From JALHUB01 sp963719465 (GTDB taxonomy: Bacteria > Chloroflexota > Dehalococcoidia > DSTF01 > JALHUB01), in the NCBI GenBank assembly GCA_963719465.1, contig OY970386.1:248001-312000 (forward strand): DNA of 64,000 nt. The letters run 5' to 3'. Made by a program: the position numbers and the translations under genes. Numbering within the stretch: position 1 is the first letter of the stretch; every line of letters starts with the position of its first letter. The notes below the pieces were generated by a model. It was not told the DNA's origin. It searched no databases and saw only the letters and a program-made list of their open reading frames with translations. Positions 24,323 to 31,156 of the stretch are shown in pieces.

Positions 24323-24413
24323 GGAGGGGTGGCCGAGCGGCTTAAGGCGGCGGTCTTGAAAACCGCTGGTCGCCCTAGGCGACCCGGGGGTTCGAATCCC
24401 TCCCCCTCCGCCA
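24323..24413 (+). tRNA. tRNA-Ser(TGA), CCA encoded
   Basis: 91-base class II tRNA. Acceptor GGAGGGG/CCCCTCC, anticodon loop CTTGAAA with anticodon TGA, long variable arm (GGTCGCC...GGCGACC), T arm GGGGG-TTCGAAT-CCCTC type, discriminator G and encoded CCA. Upstream promoter fits exactly. sucC follows. Confidence 0.95.
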
Positions 24414-24466
24414 GAAATGGACGGAATGGATTCGGCCACCTCTGTTCAAGGAATGATCCGATTCAG

Positions 24467-25633
24467 ATGAAGGTCCACGAGTACCAGGCAAAGCGCATTC
24501 TCGCCGAGTTCGGAGTGCCCGTGCCCCGCGGTAGCGTCGCGACGACGGCTGCGGAGGCGAGGCGAATCGCGGAGGAGCTGGCGGCGCCGGTGGTGGTCAA
24601 GGCGCAGGTCCACGCGGGCGGACGCGGCAAGGGCGGCGGGATCGCACTCGCAGATACGCCGGCGCAGGCGGAGCGAGAGGCAAAGCGGATAATCGGCATG
24701 AGGCTGGTTACGCCGCAGACGGGCGCCGAAGGGCGGCTGGTGCGAAGCGTCCTCGTCGAAGAGCAGATGAAGGCGGAGCGCGAGCTGTACCTGGCGGTAA
24801 CCATCGACAACGCCGCCGCAAGCGCGGTGATCATGGCAAGCTCGGCCGGCGGTATGGAGATCGAAGAGGTGGCAGCGAGCTCGCCGCGGCTCATCCAGCG
24901 GATCGGAGTCGACCCGGCGGTCGGGCTGCAACCGTTCCAGGCGCGGCGGCTTGCCTTCGGCCTGCAGCTGACGGGCGACTTGCTGCGGCCTTCGACGGCG
25001 CTGATGGCGGGACTCTACAAGGCGTTTGCAGCCCGCGACTGCTCGCTGGCGGAGATCAACCCTCTCGTCGTCACGAGCGACAGGCGCGTCGTGGCGCTGG
25101 ACGCGAAGCTGAACTTCGACGACAACGCGCTCTTCCGCCACCCGGAGGTCGCCGAGCTGCGGGACGTCGGCGAGGAGGACGAGCTGGAGGTACAGGCACA
25201 GCAGCTCGGCGTCAACAATTATGTCAAGCTTAGCGGCAACATCGGCTGCGTGGTGAACGGCGCTGGGCTGGCGATGGCGACGATGGACGCCATCAAGCTG
25301 GCGGGCGGCGAGCCGGCGAACTTCCTAGACATCGGCACGGTGAACGACGCGGCGCGGGTGACGAACGCCTTCAAGATCCTGACCGCCGACGCGAACGTGA
25401 AGGCGATCCTCATCAATATCTTCGGTGGGATGGCGCGCGTGGACGTGATCGCGCAGGGCGTCGTGGAGGCGCAGAAGCAGATGAAGATCGGCGTGCCGGT
25501 CGTCGTGCGACTGGCGGGCACGAACGTCGAGGACGGCGAGCGGATTCTGGCGGCGGAAGGACACGGCCTGATCCGAGCGGCCGGTCTGAAGGAGGCGGCA
25601 GAGAAGGCGGTAGCGGCGGCTCGCGGAAAGTAG
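24467..25633 (+). CDS. sucC: Succinate-CoA ligase (ADP-forming) subunit beta
   Basis: TCA-cycle enzyme making ATP or GTP from succinyl-CoA; beta subunit has the ATP-grasp fold. 388 residues from the ATG in 'MKVHEYQAKRILAEFGVPVPRG'; 'VVKAQVHAGGRGKGGGI', 'EINPLVV' and 'GGEPANFLDIGTVNDAARV', 'NIFGGMARVDVIAQGV' are signatures. The usual 'GGGA' of 'DxGGGA' near 'ANFLDIGT' is here 'DIGT', a variation seen in some homologues. A longer frame to 24287 runs through the tRNA-Ser and is not used. sucD follows, but separated by two abortive copies of its own start. Confidence 0.96.
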   Translation: MKVHEYQAKRILAEFGVPVPRGSVATTAAEARRIAEELAAPVVVKAQVHAGGRGKGGGIALADTPAQAEREAKRIIGMRLVTPQTGAEGRLVRSVLVEEQMKAERELYLAVTIDNAAASAVIMASSAGGMEIEEVAASSPRLIQRIGVDPAVGLQPFQARRLAFGLQLTGDLLRPSTALMAGLYKAFAARDCSLAEINPLVVTSDRRVVALDAKLNFDDNALFRHPEVAELRDVGEEDELEVQAQQLGVNNYVKLSGNIGCVVNGAGLAMATMDAIKLAGGEPANFLDIGTVNDAARVTNAFKILTADANVKAILINIFGGMARVDVIAQGVVEAQKQMKIGVPVVVRLAGTNVEDGERILAAEGHGLIRAAGLKEAAEKAVAAARGK

Positions 25634-25638
25634 GCGAG

Positions 25639-25797
25639 ATGTCGATTCTGGTTGATTCTAAGACACGCGTGCTGGTGCAGGGAATCACGGGCCGCGAAAT
25701 CGCGGCCGTTCTGAGGGTTGAAACCCTCAGCCATCGCGGGAGCAGCGTCGGACAACGGGCAACGCCGTTCGGCGAAAGTCGGCGGGGACGCAGGTAG
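25639..25797 (+). CDS. sucD-start minicistron 1 (abortive copy)
   Basis: ATG-initiated frame of 52 codons ending in TAG. The first 19 codons repeat the start of SucD ('MSILVDSKTRVLVQGITGRE'); the rest is encoded by the inserted repeat ('VLRVETLSHRG...GRRGRR'). It probably marks the ancestral sucD start, 5 bases after sucC. Whether it is translated is unknown; it cannot give SucD activity. It may divert ribosomes from sucD or couple translation. Confidence 0.5.
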   Translation: MSILVDSKTRVLVQGITGREIAAVLRVETLSHRGSSVGQRATPFGESRRGRR

Positions 25798-25803
25798 GAA
25801 ATC
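25639..25803 (+). repeat. 165-bp tandem unit 1 (sucD 5' end plus repeat element)
   Basis: Unit 1 spans the ancestral sucD start (about 59 bases) and an inserted element whose hairpin is CTGAGGGTTGAAACCCTCAG at 25711-25730. It is about 89% identical to unit 2 by eye, with differences clustered at the junction. The unit length, 165, is a multiple of three. Confidence 0.85.
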
Positions 25804-25962
25804 GTGTCGATTCTGGTTGATTCTAAGACTCGGGTGCTGGTGCAGGGAATCACGGGCCGCGAGGGCAGCACGGTTCTAAGGGTTGAAACCCTCAGCCGTT
25901 GCGGAAGCGGCGTCGGACAAGGGGCAACGCCGTTCGGCGAAGGTCGGCGGGGACGCAGGTAG
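25804..25962 (+). CDS. sucD-start minicistron 2 (abortive copy)
   Basis: GTG-initiated, 52 codons then TAG. The first 22 codons are identical in DNA to the start of the functional sucD at 25969; the remaining 30 come from the repeat element ('TVLRVETLSRCGSGVGQ'). AGGTAGGA lies just before its GTG, supplied by the end of unit 1. Translation not shown. Confidence 0.5.
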   Translation: MSILVDSKTRVLVQGITGREGSTVLRVETLSRCGSGVGQGATPFGEGRRGRR

Positions 25963-25968
25963 GAAATC
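25804..25968 (+). repeat. 165-bp tandem unit 2 (sucD 5' end plus repeat element)
   Basis: 66 bases (25804-25869) match the functional sucD start base for base; 25870-25968 is the 99-base element, hairpin at 25876-25895 with one A-C mismatch (CTAAGGGTT against AACCCTCAG). The element ends in GGTAGGAAATC, which places a ribosome-binding sequence in front of the next GTG. Confidence 0.85.
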
Positions 25969-26844
25969 GTGTCGATTCTGGTTGATTCTAAGACTCGGGT
26001 GCTGGTGCAGGGAATCACGGGCCGCGAGGGCAGCTTCCAGACCCATCGTTGCATTGAGTACGGGACAAAGGTGGTCGCCGGAGTCACGCCGGGCCGCGGC
26101 GGCGAGACGGCGGAGGGCGTGCGCGTCTTTAACACGGTCGGCGACGCCGTGACGGAGTCGGGGGCGAACTGCAGCCTCATCTTCGTGCCCGCGCCGGGGG
26201 CAGCAGATGCTATTCTGGAAGCGAACGACGCGGGACTGCCGGTCATCGTTTGTATCACGGAAGGCGTGCCGACGTTGGACATGGTGACGGTGAAGCGGCA
26301 GCTTCGAGATAGCAGGTCGCGGCTCATCGGGCCGAACTGCCCGGGGGTGATTTCGCCGGGGCAGTGCAAGGTGGGCATCATGCCGGGCGATGTCTTCCTC
26401 CCGGGGAACGTCGGCGTTGTTTCGCGCAGCGGGACGCTGGTCTACGAGGCGGTGGCGCAGCTGAGCGAGCGCGGGATCGGCCAATCGACGTGCGTGGGCA
26501 TCGGCGGCGACCCGATCGTCGGCTCGAGCCTGAAGGACGTGCTGAGCGCGTTCGAGGCCGATGAAGGGACCAGCGCGGTCGTCATGATCGGCGAGATCGG
26601 CGGGGGCTTCGAGCAGGAGGCGGCGAAATACATCAAGTCCTCCATGTCGAAGCCGGTAATCGCTTTCGTCGCTGGGAGCACGGCGCCGCCGGGGCGTCGC
26701 ATGGGACACGCCGGAGCGATTATCGCCGGCAACACGGGGACGGCGCAGGCGAAGAAGGAAGCGCTGGCCGCGGCGGGCGCAATCATTTGCGAGAGTCCGG
26801 CGGAGATCGGCTGGACGGCCGAGAAGGTGCTGCGCCGGCGCTGA
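25969..26844 (+). CDS. sucD: Succinate-CoA ligase subunit alpha
   Basis: Alpha subunit; binds CoA and carries the phosphorylated His. 291 residues. N-terminal Rossmann 'VLVQGITGREGSFQTHRCIEYGTKVVAGVTPG', 'VITEGVPTLDMV', 'LIGPNCPGVISPGQCKVGIMP' and the active His in 'GRRMGHAGAIIAGNTGTAQAK' are intact, so this third copy is the working gene. GTG start. Its ribosome-binding sequence (GGTAGGA) comes from the inserted repeat, not from the original sucC-sucD junction. Confidence 0.96.
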   Translation: MSILVDSKTRVLVQGITGREGSFQTHRCIEYGTKVVAGVTPGRGGETAEGVRVFNTVGDAVTESGANCSLIFVPAPGAADAILEANDAGLPVIVCITEGVPTLDMVTVKRQLRDSRSRLIGPNCPGVISPGQCKVGIMPGDVFLPGNVGVVSRSGTLVYEAVAQLSERGIGQSTCVGIGGDPIVGSSLKDVLSAFEADEGTSAVVMIGEIGGGFEQEAAKYIKSSMSKPVIAFVAGSTAPPGRRMGHAGAIIAGNTGTAQAKKEALAAAGAIICESPAEIGWTAEKVLRRR

Positions 26845-26871
26845 CGCGGCGTTCAGAGGAAGGAGCCAACT

Positions 26872-27237
26872 ATGGACAAGCGAGAGGAACTCGCGGCCAG
26901 ATTCATCGCTCATCTTCAGAACAAGGACTACGGCGGAGCAGCCCCGATGCTGGCGAACGACGCTATCCTGAACATCCCGGAGATGGCGCCGCTGCAGGGT
27001 CGGGAGACGATCATCGCGGCGATGCGGATCGGCGCGGACAGCGGGCGCGGGCTGGACAAGGTCGGTTTCGCGACGCCGCGTACCGATGCCGACGGCGACA
27101 TCGTCGTAGCTGGGACGGCACCGCGAGGCCTGCTGCGCCTGGTGGCCATAGTTGCGCGAAAGACGCAGAAGGTGACTGTGTCGCTCCGATTCGACGAGCA
27201 GGAGCTCATCAAGTCGATGACGGTAGCGATGGGCTAG
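26872..27237 (+). CDS. SnoaL/NTF2-like fold protein
   Basis: 121 residues. 'REELAARFIAHLQNKDYGGAAPMLANDAILNIPEMAPLQGRETIIAAM' is the usual start of SnoaL-like proteins (cone-shaped NTF2 fold): helices, then a strand with the small-molecule pocket. Such proteins range from hydrolases and isomerases to non-enzymatic carriers; no catalytic residues can be assigned. AGGAAGGAG precedes the ATG. It follows sucD by 27 bases and may be co-transcribed. Confidence 0.75.
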   Translation: MDKREELAARFIAHLQNKDYGGAAPMLANDAILNIPEMAPLQGRETIIAAMRIGADSGRGLDKVGFATPRTDADGDIVVAGTAPRGLLRLVAIVARKTQKVTVSLRFDEQELIKSMTVAMG

Positions 27238-27271
27238 GCGCGGCGCTTCAACCGGAAACCGCCACCGGATG

Positions 27272-27922
27272 CTAGATCGCAGTCGGCTGGCGTGAGGCGA
27301 AGGTGTACAGCTTCGCGGGCCGGTGAGCGCCGAGAACCAGCGTCCGGCCGGTCGGTCGCAGGATCCCCAGAGCAAGCATCCGCTTTCGGAAGTTCCGCTT
27401 GTCCACTTCTTTCCCCAGGATAGACTCGTAGACGGCCTGGAGCTGACTGAGGGTGAAATACTGCGGCAGCAGGCTGTAGGCGACGTTTGTGTACTCCATC
27501 TTGCTGCGCAGTCGCCGGAGTGCGTAGTCGAGCACCGACTCGTTGTCGAAGGCGAGCAGCGGCAGGTCTTTCAGCGAGAACCAGGCGGTCGGCCACTCCT
27601 CTCGACGCGGCAGGCTGACGCTGTCGTGGTCGACGAGGGCGAAGTAGCCGATGGCAACGGCGCCGCTCGCCGCCGAGCGGTCGAGGTCGCCGAAGGTGTA
27701 GAGCTGCTCCAGATAGACGTCGTGGACGCCCGTTTCTTCCACCAGCTTGCGTGTCGCCGCCTGATCGAGCGTCTCGCCGGCCTGGAGGCGGCCGCCGGGG
27801 ATGGCCCACTGCCCCTCGTAGGGGGCGACGCCGCGCCGGATAAGGAGCACCTGCAGGTCGCTTTCGACGGCGGTGAAGATGACGACGAAGACGGCGACCA
27901 GGGGCGCGTTCTTCTTCGGCAT
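27272..27922 (-). CDS. NrtR-like NUDIX-winged-helix regulator
   Basis: 216 residues. N-terminal NUDIX domain with box 'GGRLQAGETLDQAATRKLVEETGV', where the RExxEE core is degenerate (RKLVEE), and a C-terminal winged helix ('FTLSQLQAVYESILGKEVDKRNFRKRMLALGILRPTG'), the architecture of NrtR repressors of NAD metabolism that bind ADP-ribose. The start at 27922 has GGAGG 7 bases upstream; its ATG overlaps the miaB stop by one base. Regulon not visible here: no NAD genes nearby. Confidence 0.85.
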   Translation of the reverse strand: MPKKNAPLVAVFVVIFTAVESDLQVLLIRRGVAPYEGQWAIPGGRLQAGETLDQAATRKLVEETGVHDVYLEQLYTFGDLDRSAASGAVAIGYFALVDHDSVSLPRREEWPTAWFSLKDLPLLAFDNESVLDYALRRLRSKMEYTNVAYSLLPQYFTLSQLQAVYESILGKEVDKRNFRKRMLALGILRPTGRTLVLGAHRPAKLYTFASRQPTAI

Positions 27923-29212
27923 CAGCTCGCCTCCGAGTGGACGGCGCCGGAAAGGGACCACGGGCCGGCCCTTTCGATGCGGACGCGGACGAGCTCACCG
28001 GGGCGAAAGTCGCCGTTGAAGTGAACGAGCTTGTCGCCGCGGGTGCGACCGCTCCAGCGCCCCTTGCTCTCCGCCTCGACCAGCACCTCCACCGTGCGGC
28101 CGACAAACGCGGCGTTGATCTCGCCGGCGACGCGCCTTTGCAGGGCTTCGACCGACTGGAGGCGCGCCTGCTTCGTGGCGGCGGGAACGTCGTCCTCGAA
28201 GTCGCGGGCGGCGATGGTGCCCGGCCGCGGCGAGTAGGCGGCGACGTGCACTTTGTCGAAGCGAAGGTGCTCCAGGAGGTCGTAGGTGCGCTGGAACTGG
28301 GCGTCGGTCTCGCCGCAGAAGCCGACGATGACGTTCCGTGGATATCGACGCGTCCGGAATTCGATGGCGAACGCGCTCGATGACCGCCTCGTACTGGTCC
28401 AGCGTGTAGCCGCGGCGCATTCGCGCGAGGATTTCGTCGTCGCCGGACTGCAGGGGAAGGCTGAAGGATTCGCATACCTTCGGCAGCTCGGCGACGGCGT
28501 CGACGATGCGGTCGGTCAGGTCGGTCGGGTAGGAGGTGAGGAAGCGGATCCGCTCGAGGCCATCGACGGTGTGGAGGGCGTGAAGCAGGTCGGCGAGGTC
28601 AGGCGAAGCCGGCAAGTCGCGGCCGAAGGCTTCGACGGACTGACCGAGCAGGGTCACCTCGCGAACGCCGCCGTCGACGAGATGCTTCACCTCGTCGCAA
28701 ACGTCGTCGACTGTCCGGCTGCGCTCGCGGCCGCGGCGGTAGGGGACGATGCAGTAGGAGCAGAACTTGTTGCAGCCGTAGACGACCGGCACAAAGGCGG
28801 TGGGGCCGTCGGCGTGGGGGTAGACGGCGTCCCAGAAGGGCGACGGGGCGCATCCTTCCGGCAGGCCATCGATGCCAAGCGCGGCGGTGACATCGTCGAA
28901 GGCCTGCGGGGTCGCGAAGGTGTCGACGTAGGGGAAGCGGCGCTGGAGGCCGTCGAGGCGGGGGCCAACCATGCAGCCGGTGAGGACGATCTTGACGGTG
29001 GCGTTTTTCGCCTTCAGCCGCTTCGCCTCGGCTAGACGGCCGGCGGCGCGCTGCTCGGCGTGCTCGCGGACGGCGCAGGTGTTGACGACGAGAAGGTCGG
29101 CGTCCGCGGGCGAAGTCGCGGCTTCGTGGCCGAGGCGGTCGAGGCCGGCGGCGAGCTTCGCGGAGTCGGCCTTGTTCATCTGACAGCCGAAGGTCCAGAT
29201 GTAGTAGCGCAC
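27922..29212 (-). CDS. miaB: tRNA-2-methylthio-N6-dimethylallyladenosine synthase, frameshifted
   Basis: Radical-SAM methylthiotransferase acting on A37 of tRNAs. N-terminal UPF0004 domain ('WTFGCQMNKADS', 'VNTCAVREHAEQRAAG', 'LTGCM'), radical-SAM cluster 'VYGCNKFCSYCIVPYRRGRERSR', and C-terminal TRAM domain ('GRTVEVLVEAESKGRWSGRTRGDKLVHF'). The frame breaks at 28334-28335: after 'PDASIST' the expected DVIVGF continues in another frame; one extra T on the plus strand explains it. The GTG at 29212 (AGGA upstream) is preferred to ATG 29257, which almost touches tRNA-Ser. Probably functional in the organism if the indel is a sequence error. Confidence 0.9.
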
Positions 29213-29261
29213 TTCGATCCTCGAAAAAGATGGCCCCGGCAAGGGGGCCTCTGTCAAACGC

Positions 29262-29353
29262 TGGCGGAGGGAATGGGATTCGAACCCATGACCCCAGTTT
29301 CCCAGGGTAACCGCTTAGCAGGCGGCCGCACTAGACCACTATGCGATCCCTCC
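29262..29353 (-). tRNA. tRNA-Ser(GCT), CCA encoded
   Basis: 92-base class II tRNA: acceptor GGAGGGA/TCCCTCC, anticodon loop CTGCTAA (anticodon GCT), long variable arm, T arm ATGGG-TTCGAAT-CCCAT, discriminator G with encoded CCA. A disrupted second copy lies at 29747-29942. miaB follows on the same strand. Confidence 0.95.
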
Positions 29354-29525
29354 GCGAGGTCGATGTTAGCATGAGGCGGCGGGGCTTTCAAGCTGCGGCC
29401 AAGGCGGTTTCGAATGGCGCAGTTCTCCAGCGGGTCGGGCGAGACGCCCGACCTACGCGTGTGAGCGAGCGCCGGGACCAGCGCCGGATTACGGCTAGGC
29501 GGGCTGGAGGGCAACGCCGGCCGGC
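29270..29525. repeat. Duplicated segment, copy A
   Basis: 256 bases covering most of tRNA-Ser(GCT), its promoter, a GGTCGGGCG-AGA-CGCCCGACC hairpin (29433-29453) and a short coding tail. Copy B is 29747-29984 plus 31027-31156, near identical but interrupted by three insertions. Differences seen include GGGGC/GGAGC and GCAGTT/GCATCT. Confidence 0.9.
29363..29391 (-). promoter_or_regulatory. Promoter of tRNA-Ser(GCT)
   Basis: On the minus strand TTGAAA (29391-29386), 17-base spacer, TAACAT (29368-29363), ending just before the tRNA 5' end at 29353. In copy B the IS target duplication covers this -35. Confidence 0.55.
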
Positions 29526-29728
29526 GTCTTGAAATAGCGCTCTCGCGCCAGTGCCTCGGCCTTCGTGGCGAATTCCTCCGCATAAACGAGAGCGATGGGC
29601 AAGCGTGCGCGAAGGGATTTGGTGCCGCCTCTGTTGTGCTCTCTCAAGCGGCGTTGGAGATCGGAAGTGGCTCCTGTGTAGAGGCGGCCGTCCTTCTCAC
29701 TCCGGACGACGTAGACATAGAACGAGCA
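29495..29728 (-). pseudogene. GIY-YIG nuclease fragment (both ends altered)
   Basis: About 77 codons: 'SFYVYVVRSEKDGRLYTGATSDLQRRLREHNRGG...YAEEFATKAEALARERYFKT' is a small GIY-YIG domain of the UvrC/YhbQ type, usually starting 'M-[S/x]-[F/Y]YVYVL'. Here the expected start codon position reads TGC and no in-frame ATG/GTG/TTG is found before the duplicated tRNA sequence. The C-terminus is replaced after 'YFKT' by 'PAGVALQPA' encoded in copy A of the duplicated segment. It is enclosed by the two tRNA-Ser copies and is probably a relic. Confidence 0.65.
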
Positions 29729-29746
29729 CGCCTCTCCTGCTGTGAC

Positions 29747-29942
29747 GGAATGGGATTCGCCCGGACGGGCCCGGACGGGAACCCATGACCCCAGTTTCCC
29801 AACTCCATCTTGTTACAGTTCTGAGGGTTGAAACCCTCAGCCTTCCCCAAGCGACGTTGGCACCGACGATCTGGTCGAATTGACGGCGCATTGGTGTAAC
29901 CGCTTAGCAGGCGGCCGCACTAGACCACTATGCGATCCCTCC
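29747..29942 (-). pseudogene. Disrupted tRNA-Ser(GCT) copy
   Basis: Matches tRNA-Ser(GCT) but lacks the 3' acceptor strand and CCA, carries 20 extra bases in the T loop (29760-29779, two copies of CCCGGACGGG) and a 95-base repeat element in the variable arm (29802-29896). The anticodon arm, D arm and 5' acceptor strand are intact. It cannot fold as a tRNA. Confidence 0.85.
29802..29896 (+). repeat. TGAA-loop repeat element in the tRNA-Ser copy
   Basis: 95 bases replacing GGG of the variable arm. Shares GTTCTGAGGGTTGAAACC...CTCAGCC with the sucD copies (hairpin 29821-29840) and a following AAGCGACGTTGG similar to AAGCGGCGTCGG there; the rest is diverged. Confidence 0.75.
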
Positions 29943-29969
29943 GCGAGGTCGATGTTAGCATGAGGCGGC

Positions 29970-29984
29970 GGAGCTTTCAAGCTG
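29970..29984 (+). repeat. IS target-site duplication, left
   Basis: GGAGCTTTCAAGCTG, repeated exactly at 31012-31026 on the other side of the IS. 15 bases. Confidence 0.9.
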
Positions 29985-31011
29985 TGTAGGGTTTCAGGAG
30001 ATGTGAGACAGAAGGGAGGTGAATAACGTCGGGCCTGGGCTGTAGGCTAACGGAAAACGAAGCCCAATAACCTACAGGAGGCCCGACATGCACAAAGCTC
30101 GCACACCCTGGCCCATCCAGACAAGAGCCGCCTACATCGCTGCGTTCGAGGAGGCGCGTCGGCAGTATCCCAGGCTCAGCGCCCGCATCTTTTGCCAGGC
30201 GGGAGAGGTGCCCCATTCGACCTTCTCTCGCTGGTGGGCGGCCTGGCGACGCCACGACAGGAGAGCGCTATCAGACCGCTCCCGCAGGCCTCACCGCTCG
30301 CCTACGGCCCTTTCAGGGCATGTTCTAGACATCATCCGCGGCGCCCATCGTAAATTCGGCTTCGGAGTAAAGAGGCTCCACGCGTATCTGACAAAGGCCG
30401 GGCTGATTACCTGCAGCGTTTCCAGTGTCTACAGAGTTCTCCGTCGCGCCGGCGCCCTCCTTGCCTGTCCCCGTAAACCTAAGCGTCTCTGGCTGCACTA
30501 CGCCAAAGCTTCCCCCGGTGATCGGGCTCAGATGGACCTGCTCTATCTGCCGGAGGGTCGCTACCAACTGACCCTGGTCGACGATTGCAGCCGCGTTCTT
30601 GCCGCAACGGTTCTTTCCAGGCGCACCTGCGCCGCTGTCTGCAAAGCCCTGCCGTGCCTCCTGGAGACCATCCCGTTCGCAATTCGCTGCCTCCAGACTG
30701 ATAACGGCCCTGAATTCTCAGGCGACCTCACTGCCCTTCTGAGGCGAAGAGGCATTCGCCACGTCCGGATCAGACCCAGGACGCCTCATCTCAATGGCAA
30801 GGTGGAGAGAGTGCAGAGGACGATGCGAGAGGAGTTCTGGGATGGCGTTCTGGCGGGAACGGTCTTGGAGTGGGAGAAGGGGTTGCAGGCGTATGTGCGC
30901 TTCTACAACAAGAAACGGCTGCACAGTGCTCTTGGCTACAGCGCGCCGCTCGTGTACGCTCAGGAGCGTCTACCTCAGGCCCGGATCTACCACATCTCCT
31001 GAAACCCTACA
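29985..31011 (+). mobile_element. IS481-family insertion sequence, complete
   Basis: 1,027 bp. Perfect 21-bp terminal inverted repeats (29985-30005 and 30991-31011) with TGT...ACA ends, 15-bp target duplication, one transposase gene whose stop codon lies inside the right repeat. TGT ends and long variable duplications are typical of IS481. It inserted into copy B of the tRNA-Ser segment. A 58-bp piece of its left end recurs at 46332. Confidence 0.93.
30088..31002 (+). CDS. IS481-family DDE transposase
   Basis: 304 residues. N-terminal helix-turn-helix region ('ARIFCQAGEVPHSTFSRWWAAWRRHDRRALSDRSRRP'), then an rve integrase core with the DDE triad: Asp in 'AQMDLLYL', Asp in 'LQTDNGPEF', Glu in 'HLNGKVERVQRT'. 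'YVRFYNKKRLHSALGYSAP' is the usual C-terminal signature. AGGAGG lies 7 bases before the ATG. The triad and frame are intact, so the element could still be active. Confidence 0.95.
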   Translation: MHKARTPWPIQTRAAYIAAFEEARRQYPRLSARIFCQAGEVPHSTFSRWWAAWRRHDRRALSDRSRRPHRSPTALSGHVLDIIRGAHRKFGFGVKRLHAYLTKAGLITCSVSSVYRVLRRAGALLACPRKPKRLWLHYAKASPGDRAQMDLLYLPEGRYQLTLVDDCSRVLAATVLSRRTCAAVCKALPCLLETIPFAIRCLQTDNGPEFSGDLTALLRRRGIRHVRIRPRTPHLNGKVERVQRTMREEFWDGVLAGTVLEWEKGLQAYVRFYNKKRLHSALGYSAPLVYAQERLPQARIYHIS

Positions 31012-31026
31012 GGAGCTTTCAAGCTG
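31012..31026 (+). repeat. IS target-site duplication, right
   Basis: Same 15 bases as 29970-29984. Confidence 0.9.
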
Positions 31027-31156
31027 CGGCCAAGGCGGTTTCGAATGGCGCATCTCTCCAGCGGGTCGGGCGAGACGCCCGACCTACGCGTGTGAGCGAG
31101 CGCCGGGACCAGCGCCGGATTACGGCTAGGCGGGCTGGAGGGCAACGCCGGCCGGC
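31027..31156. repeat. Duplicated segment, copy B (right part)
   Basis: Matches 29392-29525 of copy A, including the hairpin (31064-31084). It runs into the 3' end of the epimerase gene and supplies that protein's last residues ('AGVALQPA'). Confidence 0.85.

Noticed and set aside
25639..25968. CRISPR-like periodicity at 165 bases
   Set aside because: Two units only; no short direct repeats with variable spacers and no cas genes. The units contain sucD sequence.
25413..27375. Long minus-strand frames opposite sucCD with internal repeats
   Set aside because: The apparent protein repeats are just the reverse of the 165-bp tandem units.
28330..28340. Programmed frameshifting in miaB and the other interrupted genes
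   Set aside because: No slippery heptamer or stimulatory structure is seen at the sites, and homologous proteins are normally uninterrupted. Sequence error is simpler.
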